A stretch of DNA of 64,000 nt from NCBI GenBank assembly GCA_009746045.1, contig RPFO01000253.1, positions 5,289,145-5,353,144 of the forward strand, written 5' to 3'. Below, one piece after another: positions 39,964-49,147 of this stretch. The translations under genes were made by a program, and so were the position numbers. The stretch comes from Mesostigma viride. Its lineage: Eukaryota; Streptophyta; Mesostigmatophyceae; Mesostigmatales; Mesostigmataceae. Positions within the stretch are counted from its first letter, which is position 1. Every line of letters starts with the position of its first letter. The notes below the pieces were generated by a model that ran no database searches, was not told the origin of the DNA, and saw nothing but the letters and a program-made list of their open reading frames with translations.

Positions 39964-42900
39964 AATCCCAGCGGGACCGCTCCCTTTTCCCGCTGCCATA
40001 CCCACTTAGGCCAGCGTACACCGCGTGGGGCAGGGTGAGATCGGCACGCCGGCGACAGCGTGCCACGCGCCGCCACCGCGAGTACACACTGCAATGCAAG
40101 GTAGTGCGTTGGCTTAATTGGCTGTGGGGAGGGGGGCAAGACCCTCCTCCTAACCCTAGAGGGGCGTGCTCTAAGGGGAGGGAGGAGGCCCTTGCGAGGG
40201 TCAAGAGGCACTGCACCTGGCACAGTCGCCGCGTAGGGGGCGTTGCGACAGGCCAGGAGCAAGAAGGTGCTGATGCAATATATGGGAAGCAGAATAAGTA
40301 TGAACAACTGCGCGCGGACGCGGTGAGTCTACCAAAGGCGGAGGTGGCGGGGAAGGCACGGCTGCTCGACCTGTTGGCTATGCGGCCGAGCTGGCGGGAG
40401 ATATATGCCAGCGAAGAGAACTGCATCAAGCCAGCGGTCGTGGCGAGCGCAAAGTATTGGAATGTGCCCAAGCCCAGCCGGGGATGCTCCATGGCTGAAT
40501 GGGGCAAGCTCATGAGCCGGGCAGCGGGCGTGGGCATGGTGGCGTTCCGGGAGAGGCGGCCCAAGTGGGTGGATGGCTGCTTTGGAGTGGCCAAGGGGGT
40601 GGGTGAGCTTCGGTTCATCGTCAACAGGAAGCTGGGCAACCTGCTGTGGGTGGACCCCCCCAAGATCCTGCTACCCCACCTGGGCATCCTCGTGGAGGTC
40701 TACATCAAAGGCTGGTGCTACTGCGCCAAGAGCGACCTCGTGTCATACTACTATTCCATCGAGGTGCCCGAGTGGTGGTGGGACTACCAAGGGCTTCCTA
40801 GTGTGTGGTCGACTAGCGTAGGTCTGGCAGGGCCCAGGCGGAAGGTGTGGCCCGTGCTCAAGGTGCTGGCCATGGGACATTCCCATGCGGTGGCGCTGGG
40901 GGAGGCCATCCATGAGATGGTGCTCTACATGACCGGTGCCCTGGATCCGAGGCGCCAGGTCAACTACCTCTCAAGCGCAGGTGAGCTCACCTTGGTGCGC
41001 GACGAGTGTGGCCAGCCACTGCGCTTGGCCATCGAGTACAAGGAGGAGCGCGCCGGGGAGCTTCAGATTGACCTGGAAAACCCCCCTGCCCCCATGCTGT
41101 CCATCACTATTGATGACTTGGTGGCCAGCAACGGGCGGACCTGCGAGGCGGTGAACCAGCTCATCACGCGCGCTATTGAGGAAGGCTACCTCCCTAACAA
41201 CCTTGTGCCGTCTAAGGAGAAGACTAAGATGGCGAGCCTGGAAGGGGACGAGCTAGAAGCCCTAGGGGTGGTGCACCGACGGAACGGCGTGCTGGAACCA
41301 ACGGTCAAGCAGCTCAACCTTGTGATCGCCCACACGCAGGCTATACTCACTCGAGGCCGAGCTACGGCCGAGGGGCTGGCTGCCGTCTTGGGGCGGTGGT
41401 TGTGGCTGCAGATGTTAAGCCGCAGCTGCTTGTCCATTTGGCAGCAATGTTTCAAATTCATCAGCCTGCAAGGGTGGGGGCAGCGATCCTGGGTGCTGTG
41501 GGCCGGGGTGCGGGAGGAGTTAGAGTGTGCCCTGGCCTTGGCTCCCATGCTAAGGGTTGACCGAAGCGCACCTTTGGCCCGTGAGGTGGTTGCATCTGAC
41601 GCGTCCACCTACGGGCAAGGTGTCGTGTACGCAACCATGGAGCCGGGCGATGTGACGGAGCTGGCGAGGGCACGAGAGGTGCGGGGGTACCCGACTTTGC
41701 TCATACCAAGTGAGGTGGCCTACGCTGGCCCTAGGCCACTGAGCGCGCGGGCGCAACAAGCAATCACTAGCCAGCAATGGCGGGTTGGGGTCCGGAGTCG
41801 TTGGCGGGATCCGGGGATGCACATCAACGAGAAGGAGGTGCGGGCTGCAGTGAAGGGCGTGGAGAGGAGTGCGCGCAGCTTGGCAAACCGAGGCAAGCGG
41901 GTGGTGAGGTTGGTGGACTCCACCGCGGCGTTGGGCTGCTTGGCTAAGGGGCGGTCCTCATCCCACAAGCTCAACAAGCAGTGCCGCCGCTTGTGCGCGC
42001 TGACCCTCGCCACGGGGAGTCGTTCCCAGTGGGTGTGGACGCCGAGTGCACTTCAACCAGCCGATGGCGTTTCTCGCGGCCAATCCATGGCGACTTTCTT
42101 GGCAGGCTGGGTGCGCGACCTGACCGCGGAAGGCATCCATCCTAACCCGGGGCCCCCTGCACCTGTTAGCTACCTTCCATTGCTAGAGGGGAAAGTAAAG
42201 CCGGCTACTTTGCTGGCCTACCGTCGTGGTCTTGATTCCCTCTTGACTTGGTGGGAGGCTGGTGGGCGGGCGGACGGGTCATCGTCACGAGCTGACACCC
42301 TTGAGGAGACATTTTGTGCGTATGTCGCCTGGGCTCATTTTCGGGGGTACAGCCGCCAAGTGTGTGTCAATGCCTTGATGGGGTTGCAACTTTATTATCC
42401 CGGTATGGTGAAGCGGTGGGACTTGGCCCGTGGCGTCCTCGCTGGGTGGAAAACACTTGTGCCCCCCCGTGCCCCTCCTCCCATTCCATGGGAGGCGGCG
42501 TTTGCACTTGCCAGCACGATGGTCATGCAAGGTCAGCGCCTTGCGGGCCTGCTGGTTGTCATCGTGTTCCGCCATTACCTGCGAATCTCGGAGGCGCTGA
42601 ACCTCCGTGTTGGCCATGTGCGCCTCCAGCCTGACGTTCGGCTTGGGCCGGCTCAACGGGGCGCCCTACTGCTGAGGTCTACCAAGACCTCTAAGGGCAA
42701 GACTCAGTCAGTGGTGGTAGAAGATGTGATGTCTGAAACCATCCTCCGTCACTGCATCGCGGGTAAGCACGCTTGGGAGGCCGTGTTCCCTTTCACCTAC
42801 CCGCAATTCCGGCGCATTTGGCAGGCTGCGAGTCAGGCCTTGGGGGTCGCCCAGATTTTCACCATTCACGGGCTGCGGCATGGAGGTGCCACTCACGATT

Positions 42901-43085
42901 TCCTCGCGGGTCGCAGCATGGGGGACATCCAGGGCCGGGGGCGCTGGCTTAGCAGCTCCACGGTTGCCCATTATGTGGGCTTGCACCGCAGTTTGGAGGT
43001 GCAGCTGCCTGAGGTTATTCTTCGGGCCATGGCCGCCTGCCCCCCTCGGGCCTGGCGGGCTATTTTGAAATTGCCCTCCACCTAA
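39645..43085 (+). CDS. DIRS copy 1 ORF2: reverse transcriptase, RNase H, tyrosine recombinase
   Basis: An 1146-codon frame; the true start is probably inside it, since the first ~200 residues overlap ORF1 and look non-structured. RT is at about 310-560 with the catalytic pair in SITIDDLVAS (Asp490, Asp491). RNase H-like residues follow: VASDASTYGQG (Asp652), HINEKEV (Glu729), VRLVDSTAALG. An NPGP motif (GIHPNPGP, 830-837) then lies between the RNase H and recombinase domains. The tyrosine recombinase occupies about 850-1130: Arg980 (YLRISEALNLR), His1075 and Arg1078 (HGLRHGG), Tyr1110 (VAHYVGLHR). The enzyme copies RNA to DNA and integrates a circular intermediate. All catalytic residues I can place are present, so this copy looks active. 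Confidence 0.9.
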   Translation: MGHDGKAWKLAEHGEQENCHEHCIGHGHPSQGAGLSSRGACGHGVPNEGGGGLAAGGRARRGGEGGQPPPAIGGGGCTVSHPGCQGSSPNCHPLGQAQQGSTSREIESQRDRSLFPLPYPLRPAYTAWGRVRSARRRQRATRRHREYTLQCKVVRWLNWLWGGGQDPPPNPRGACSKGREEALARVKRHCTWHSRRVGGVATGQEQEGADAIYGKQNKYEQLRADAVSLPKAEVAGKARLLDLLAMRPSWREIYASEENCIKPAVVASAKYWNVPKPSRGCSMAEWGKLMSRAAGVGMVAFRERRPKWVDGCFGVAKGVGELRFIVNRKLGNLLWVDPPKILLPHLGILVEVYIKGWCYCAKSDLVSYYYSIEVPEWWWDYQGLPSVWSTSVGLAGPRRKVWPVLKVLAMGHSHAVALGEAIHEMVLYMTGALDPRRQVNYLSSAGELTLVRDECGQPLRLAIEYKEERAGELQIDLENPPAPMLSITIDDLVASNGRTCEAVNQLITRAIEEGYLPNNLVPSKEKTKMASLEGDELEALGVVHRRNGVLEPTVKQLNLVIAHTQAILTRGRATAEGLAAVLGRWLWLQMLSRSCLSIWQQCFKFISLQGWGQRSWVLWAGVREELECALALAPMLRVDRSAPLAREVVASDASTYGQGVVYATMEPGDVTELARAREVRGYPTLLIPSEVAYAGPRPLSARAQQAITSQQWRVGVRSRWRDPGMHINEKEVRAAVKGVERSARSLANRGKRVVRLVDSTAALGCLAKGRSSSHKLNKQCRRLCALTLATGSRSQWVWTPSALQPADGVSRGQSMATFLAGWVRDLTAEGIHPNPGPPAPVSYLPLLEGKVKPATLLAYRRGLDSLLTWWEAGGRADGSSSRADTLEETFCAYVAWAHFRGYSRQVCVNALMGLQLYYPGMVKRWDLARGVLAGWKTLVPPRAPPPIPWEAAFALASTMVMQGQRLAGLLVVIVFRHYLRISEALNLRVGHVRLQPDVRLGPAQRGALLLRSTKTSKGKTQSVVVEDVMSETILRHCIAGKHAWEAVFPFTYPQFRRIWQAASQALGVAQIFTIHGLRHGGATHDFLAGRSMGDIQGRGRWLSSSTVAHYVGLHRSLEVQLPEVILRAMAACPPRAWRAILKLPST
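42132..42155 (+). other. 2A-like NPGP motif in DIRS ORF2
   Basis: Codes for GIHPNPGP. It matches the C-terminal NPGP of 2A ribosome-skipping peptides but lacks the Asp and Glu of the usual D-V/I-E-x-NPGP. It is identical at protein level in copy 2 (57728-57751) despite a synonymous change in the first Pro codon of NPGP. Confidence 0.5.
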
Positions 43086-43157
43086 TTTGGTTGTTCATTT
43101 CTCTGTCATTATGCTAGGTTCTTTGCCCCTGGCATGGATCGCCAGGGAGGGATATAA

Positions 43158-43293
43158 GGGTAAGGCTAGCCTTTGCCAAGCAATAAGTGTTCCCATGAGC
43201 ATCGGCGGCCGGGATGTGGCCTGCCTTTTGTATGTGCTCCACTCATTGTTTTAATAAAGAGTCTGGTTACCCTGGAGTTCCACGGTTAATAGA
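43158..43293 (+). repeat. DIRS copy 1 repeat B1
   Basis: Starts GGGTAAGGCTAGCC and contains AATAAAGAG as a probable polyadenylation signal. Matches 43752-43888. Confidence 0.88.
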
Positions 43294-43726
43294 ATCGTGG
43301 TTCTCTGAACATAGTTTCTTTATAGTGAGATGGAAGGGTAGCCGCTATAGCTAGGTTATTGGGTTCACGTGACATACCTTTTGAGGCCGGTGCGGCCTGA
43401 TCCGGATCAGTCGTGGCCAAAGCTTTGGCCAGTTTTTCTTGGCCAGGTGGCAGGAGCTACGTTGAGATATAAACCTGCCACTGTCTAGGTTTCTTGGCTC
43501 ATGGCGTAGTGATTAACTAGATCTAGATTCTTTCTCTCACGCAATATGTGACCTAATAGCCCCGGCAGCCTTACGTAAGCTGCCGGCAATTAGAACGCCA
43601 CATTGCGTCATTTGTTCAGACGCAACATTTGCGTGGCGAAAAAATGCCGTCCGGGCCAAGGCCGCATGACACGCAAAAAAGGACAAAAACAAACCCACCT
43701 AGCTAAGGTCGGCCTCTTTTCTTTTC
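43294..43726 (+). repeat. DIRS copy 1 repeat A2
   Basis: 433 bp matching A1. Its junction with B1 (TTAATAGAATCGTGG) is the presumed circle junction. Confidence 0.9.
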
Positions 43727-43751
43727 CCGCCCACCCTCCCTGCGTGTTTGG

Positions 43752-43888
43752 GGGTAAGGCTAGCCTTTGCCAAGCAATAAGTGTTCCCATGAGCATCGGC
43801 GGCCGGGATGTGGCCTGCCTTTTGTATGTGCTCCACTCATTGTTTTAATAAAGAGTCTGGTTACCCTGGAGTTCCACGGTTAATAGAA
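43752..43888 (+). repeat. DIRS copy 1 repeat B2
   Basis: Matches B1 and forms the right end of the element. Confidence 0.88.
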
Positions 43889-45468
43889 CTATCTTCCTAG
43901 CATCGGACCAAGAAAGGAAAACTGAGGACCACTGAGGCGTGATTACTACGTAATATTTAGCTAGACTATTATCGCTAGAAGAATGGGAAGGAGCAGTAAA
44001 AGAACGCCGTTGCTTCATGAGAACTCACCTGGTAGGTCTTGTGACGTCAAGCTAGGAGAATGAGGAGAAGGCAGCTGATCTAGGGTGTCTGAAACTGAAC
44101 CAGATTAACGACGCACGCAGGTACGAGGATTCCAGCGCCAGGTGGTCGTAAGTATCCGGTTTCAAGAATTCTGCGTCAGGCGAAGGGTCGTCTAAATACA
44201 AAACAGGCAAGATGCAGAAAAGGTGTAATCTACGAGACGCTAGTCGTCTCTCTACCGTAGAACCAAAAAGTCAAACCTAACTATGTCCTGAAAACAGCAA
44301 CGTAATGAAAACATTAATGCCGGAAGAGGGAAAGGAGCTATCTATGAAGGGTTTTCCGCTGCGAGCAGGTCTAACTCCTAGCCTAGGTGTGTCCCGAATC
44401 GGGCAGCACTACTCAGCTAGCTTGCAGGCGACCCGCCCATTACCTGGCAAGGTTGTGTTGGCTTCATACTCCTGGCCGCGGAAGGGTAGGATCAATGGCG
44501 TCTGCTGCAGGGGATCTCCGTCACGTTCTCTACCTAAAGTTCCTCCGAGTCCATTGTTACGACTCAGCCCTCTACCTCCGCCTCTACCTCTAATCGGTCT
44601 AATACTACCTAAATTAGTGAGGCCACCTCTAGTTAATCCCTGTGCGAAAGACGAACGCGACGAGCTGGATCTCAGTGCATTTACGTAAGTACGACTATAA
44701 TACGCCATAAGCCATTTAACCGAACCCCGTTTATTCCAGGAATAGAGGAAGGAAACACTACTACACTGCCATGACCCTAGCTATATGTGTCAATTCATTA
44801 ACACATGCCGAGTACCAACACGAGGGGTAGAACGTGCATAAATGATCACCAACGGTCCAGCATGCTCGGGCCGACATGGCCCTCGCCTACAATTTCACAG
44901 ATGCACGCTGGTCCACTCTACATTCTACCCGAAGGATAAGGACCACTACTAAAGTACGCGGCGCGACGCCAAATGCATCCAATGCACCACGGTACTGGGA
45001 CGACAGTGTCCACCGGTACAAGCTACACGTAAACCTAGGAACGACTGAGGCGAAGGACCTAATTTACGTCCGTAACTGTGACAGATTGTTACGCGACGTA
45101 ACACAGACATAGAAGTACGATAGAAATCAAGTTGACAACGTGGAGTATGGGTAGTTCGCGCAGCACCTTCCCTAGAGAGAGGTGAATGAGATGAAGATGG
45201 ATCTCCCGCACCTGGATCTGTAAGGGGTAAATGTAATTGTGTCTTTGAACAACTCATACCACCACATGGGGTTGCGATCGTCTACCTAGTAGAAACTACG
45301 GTTACGGCTGACTTTCGGTCAGAAAGAGCAAGACAGTCACATAAGGATATGTCTCTCTCTTGATTATCTGAAGTTTTCCGCAACTCCATGATTCTCCCCG
45401 GATGGTAGACATCATTTCAACATTGTACTACCCGGAAGGTTACGACTCAAGAGAAACACCAAAGTAGA
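43889..45468 (-). other. Element D 5' untranslated leader
   Basis: Sequence between the DIRS insertion and the primer binding site. Short minus-strand frames exist (44708-44409, Arg/Gly-rich; 45257-44949) but match nothing I know. The leader is unusually long for a gypsy element, so it may include the gag start or a further old insertion. Confidence 0.45.
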
Positions 45469-45483
45469 GATCCTCCGATACCA
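45469..45483 (-). promoter_or_regulatory. Element D primer binding site (initiator tRNA-Met)
   Basis: The minus strand reads TGGTATCGGAGGATC one base after an LTR end of the form GTTACA. The same core is used by element B. Confidence 0.75.
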
Positions 45484-45484
45484 A

Positions 45485-46189
45485 TGTAACGACTAAAAAT
45501 GATCATCAACATCATCCATAGTCTAAATATGAAAGATCTTTACCTGCCTTCCCGAGTCACAGATCTTCAAGTATCCAGGCAACGTTGAGATGGAGATTCC
45601 ACAGCACGTGATTTAGGGAACCACACCCCTTGTAGACACAATGACAAGTTGCGCCCTAGACGTCTTCTGTGGAACTGAAAGCAGTCCAGTATCAAAGGGC
45701 TCTTGAGGATGGACAACAAAGACAAGCTTTATTACACCATGATGGATCAAAACCAACGTGTCAACAATGGCGACCCCACGTCCTTGATATCGACGTGCTT
45801 GTCGACCTTGCATCAACCTTAGCCTGAAGGGAACCAATCAGAATCATGGAATCTCCAACGAAATCTTCGTATCCATCCTAGTCACACGAAACAGAACAAC
45901 ACCACACACAGCCTGGCAGAATCCAGACATGAGATCCTGAATCTGTAGTTAGTACTGAAGTCCCAAAGGAACATTTAAGACTTGGTAGTACAAACCAACA
46001 AACTAACCCCACCTGGATCAGGCCACGACCAATAAGGGCTTCTGACAGTCGGTTGACAAAGTACAAGTTCCAAGTACCGTCTTCTTAGAAACCATATAAC
46101 TTCCTCAATACTGATCCAAAAGACCTCGAATAAAAGCCAAACGTTCACAAAACAAAGGATGTAACAACAAATATTTTTTGCTTGTTACA
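45485..46189 (-). repeat. Element D 5' LTR (probable limits)
   Basis: On the minus strand it would start TGTAACAAGC and end GTTACA next to the primer binding site, giving matched TGTAAC...GTTACA termini over 705 bp. With the 3' LTR lost, the upper limit cannot be confirmed by comparison. Confidence 0.55.
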
Positions 46190-46415
46190 GCGTTCTAACC
46201 CTACAACGTGATACATCGCGTTGAAAAAAAAACACGGTTAAAGTTGCTGCTGCTGACGGCTCATGTGGTGAGCCCGGGGTACGCCGCTCTTAATTTGCAC
46301 GATGTTCTAGGTCTCATTTTCTTGTCCTTCCCGCCATCGCCTCTTGTCCTGCATGGCAGTCCATGCGAGGGAGAGGGAGGAGAGATGGTGTTCAAACTTA
46401 GCTGGGACCTGAAGG

Positions 46416-47466
46416 TCAGCCAGCAACTGCTTGACCAGTATAGCTAGCGTGCTTGCTAGCCCGTCGGGGGGTGTCCTTAGGGCCGGGCCACGTTAGGATG
46501 TGCCGCCCAGGCTGGCCAAGCCGCTGAGGGCCGGCCAGGCCGAGGTCGGTGTCAACCTGACTAGTTGGAGCAAGATGGCCTGCAAATGCTATTCTATGAC
46601 GCCTGATCACGTCGGAAATGCGGGGTATACCCCGATACAAAGATTCAAGCGAGCGGTGTGTGGAAAAACCAACATTCAGAATCTGTCGAAGCATCCTGGT
46701 AGCCGTGCCGTCTAGCCGCGTATTCAGCTTGTCTATGAGCGTCCAGGCCTCAGCCCCATACGTCAACACCGTGAGGACCAAGACCTTGAAGCGCACCCGC
46801 TTACGGTCCTCGTCCGGGTCCCTGCAGTGCCAGTAGGTGTTAAGCGAGCGGAGCCTGGCCCAGGCCAGGCCAATGCGGGTGTCCACATCGTCGGCAGTGT
46901 CGGGAAGCATGCTCCCCAGCAGTTTAAAGTGGTCACGGTAGGGCACCCCCGACCCGTCTAGGAGCAGAGGGGGCGGCGGACGACTGGTTACACCAATCAC
47001 CATCGCCTCGGCTTTGACGCTAATCCCCAGCCCCACCGCACGCGCCTCCAAGCCCAAACAGTCCAGCCAGGTCTGAATGTCTTCGGGGCGCTCGATGAGG
47101 GTGGCATCATCCGCATAAATCAGGTTGGACAGGCGGTAGCCGGAGCCACCACCGCCCTGCCAAGGCTCGCTACCGATGTTCAGGCCAGGCTCACACCCCT
47201 TAATGGCAGTAAAGCGCGCACGTGCCCGGCGCATGCATGACGTGGTCCACGACACTAATGAACAGATATGGGGACAGGACACAACCTTGCCACACCCCGT
47301 TGTGAAGGGGGAATGGTGGGGTGGTGCCCTCCGCAGTCCGCACTACTGCCTGTGAGCCCTCGTACAACCGGCGGATGGCAGCAATAAATGCGGGTGGCGC
47401 ATGATCCAGAGCGAGGATGGCCCAAAGTTCCTCCCAAAGGACCGGAATAAAACAACGCATTGCCAC
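46416..47466 (-). pseudogene. LINE reverse transcriptase fragment
   Basis: Two minus-strand frames joined by a frameshift near 47240. The upstream one has NGVWQGCVLSPYLF (RT motif with QGxxLSP). The downstream one has LSNLIYADDATLIERPE with the catalytic YADD at about 47106-47117, then KVLVLTVLTYGAEAWTL and RRHRIAFAGHLAPTSQVDT. It is a 5'-truncated LINE of the same family as 384-1247. It lacks endonuclease and N-terminal RT. RT from such elements primes at nicked target DNA; this copy is inactive. Confidence 0.85.
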
Positions 47467-48273
47467 TTAGGGCATATTCGGCGTAAACAATGAGGCTTGT
47501 CCACTGCTCGTTCTGAGGTAAAAAACGATTCCCACTGCCATCACTCCTCTAGAATCGGTTTATTGTTTGCCATATTTAGCTTCATCGTAATGCACCTGTA
47601 CACAACAAGGAAGTAGATGGAAAAGCAGCAATCAATTTGTTAGTAGAGGTTACAACCGTGGGGCCATGCCGTGTTGCCTGCAATGCCATGTAGAGGATGG
47701 ACATGATCACGCGGCTGTGATCACGAATGACGCACTACATATTGGTATAAAAAAGGAGATTAAACCTTAAATGCAAGAAAAAACGAACGGCTTGGGTTTT
47801 GTCAATATTTTACTAGTTGCAACAAAACATTTCACCATATCTTAGACACCATAGCAGGCAAATCTCTTTTCTGGTTAGGTACTACTCTAGCCGCACGTGC
47901 ACGGGGTCCGTTTAGGCTCACACCATTGCCGGTATTTAATCTGGTGCCAAAAGAAAGCTGCATGCATGCCTTCTTCATCGCACTGTGTTACAAGGAAAAA
48001 ACAAGTGATAAGCTTGTAATCACCTTTCATTCACGTTTTCCTGGCGTGAGCTGATTGAAGTAATCCATGCATAGGTGCTGAAGCCAAGGTCCATTGGAGT
48101 GCCTTCCTACCAGAGAAACAAGTTTATCACAATAAAGAGTGTGCAGGCTTTGACAGTTGAGCCTAGCCCCCACACAATCAAAATCATTGTACAAGTCATT
48201 GTCAAGTTAGGCCAGTTCACCATGCTGGGGCCCAGCACATGCCCCTTGGTCCAATCTTGTCCCGAACAGCAGC

Positions 48274-48314
48274 GTGGGTGGGTGGGTGGGTGGGTGGGTG
48301 GGTGGGTGGGTGGG
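48274..48314 (+). repeat. (TGGG)n tract
   Basis: Ten uninterrupted TGGG units, which can form a G-quadruplex on the plus strand. Confidence 0.9.
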
Positions 48315-48949
48315 AGCTGCGAAAAGGCCTCCCTACGTTCACCACACCACTCTAAGTACGGTGTGAAAATGAATAACCAAGAATATGGTCTCAAGGCGCC
48401 GCGCCCCCCTCAAAAAAGGGCGGGCACGGTTGACAGTACGCACTAGTACCGGCGGTCCCCTTCTCTCTAGTCCTATGTAACAAAAAGCACCTCACATGGT
48501 GTAGGTGACGTACGGTAGAACTACGCAGGCGGCAGATTGGCCCCTTTGAGCCCGCCACAACATAACTATAAACTGAGCAGATAGATCAGAAAATGACAGT
48601 GCGTTGCAACGTTCAAACTAATGGATTGCGCCCTCCCCGTTGGCGATCCTCATTCCTAGGATCCTAGAGCGCATTCCGGTCCTGAACTGCGCCCTACAGA
48701 TATTGGCATGAAAATGATTATTGATCGATCATGTGTGCGTTTGGAACGAGCATCAACCAATCGTGTGTGCTACATCAGCAGTGCTACACATGATGGGTTA
48801 AGCCCAACGCAGTTTCATACATAACAGTTGCCAAACCAGGAGAGTAGCTGTGCTACAGTAGCTTGCCAAATGGCACAGGGTGTTGTAAAAATGATGCCTC
48901 ACAGCTGAGGAATGCACAAGTCCCCTGCACGCATGGCAATATTACTAAT

Positions 48950-49060
48950 CCCCCTCCCTCCCTCCCTCCCTCCCTCCCTCCCTCCCTCCCCCCCCCCTCA
49001 GCCCCCTCCCTGCCCCCTTCCCCCCCCCCCTCAGCCCCCCTCCCCCCCCCTTGCCCCCTA
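48950..49060 (+). repeat. (CCCT)n and poly-C tract
   Basis: Starts with CCCT units and continues as C runs broken by TCAGCC. It is G-rich on the minus strand. Confidence 0.9.
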
Positions 49061-49147
49061 TCCATCTGTCAGCACAGCCGCAAGCCATCGACTACAGCGC
49101 AATCTCATTGAAGTAGAAGTCGCAGGACACGATGACGATAACGATCA

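Larger units (their letters stand above)
38391..43888 (+). mobile_element. DIRS-order (PAT-like) element, full length, copy 1
   Basis: Split direct repeats give the signature A1 (38391-38823), body, B1 (43158-43293), A2 (43294-43726), B2 (43752-43888). A1 and A2 are both 433 bp; B1 and B2 are about 136 bp. It encodes a gag-like ORF and RT-RNase H-tyrosine recombinase. There is no target duplication. The left flank ends TTTTGA and the right flank begins CTATC, with GAA(T) shared between target and circle junction. Such elements integrate as circles through the recombinase rather than through an integrase. Confidence 0.92.
47467..49147. other. Unassigned region with simple repeats
   Basis: No coding region recognised. 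It contains a (TGGG)n tract (48274-48314) and a long C-rich (CCCT)n/(C)n tract (48950-49060). The composition is closer to AT-balanced than in the element-rich parts, and it is probably intergenic host DNA. Confidence 0.4.

Noticed and set aside
44409-45257. Arg/Gly-rich and Ser-rich minus-strand frames as genes
   Set aside because: Short overlapping frames in the leader of element D with no family resemblance and no consistent start.
48274-48314. Telomere-type repeat
   Set aside because: TGGG is a simple interstitial tract and not a TTTAGGG or TTAGGG array.
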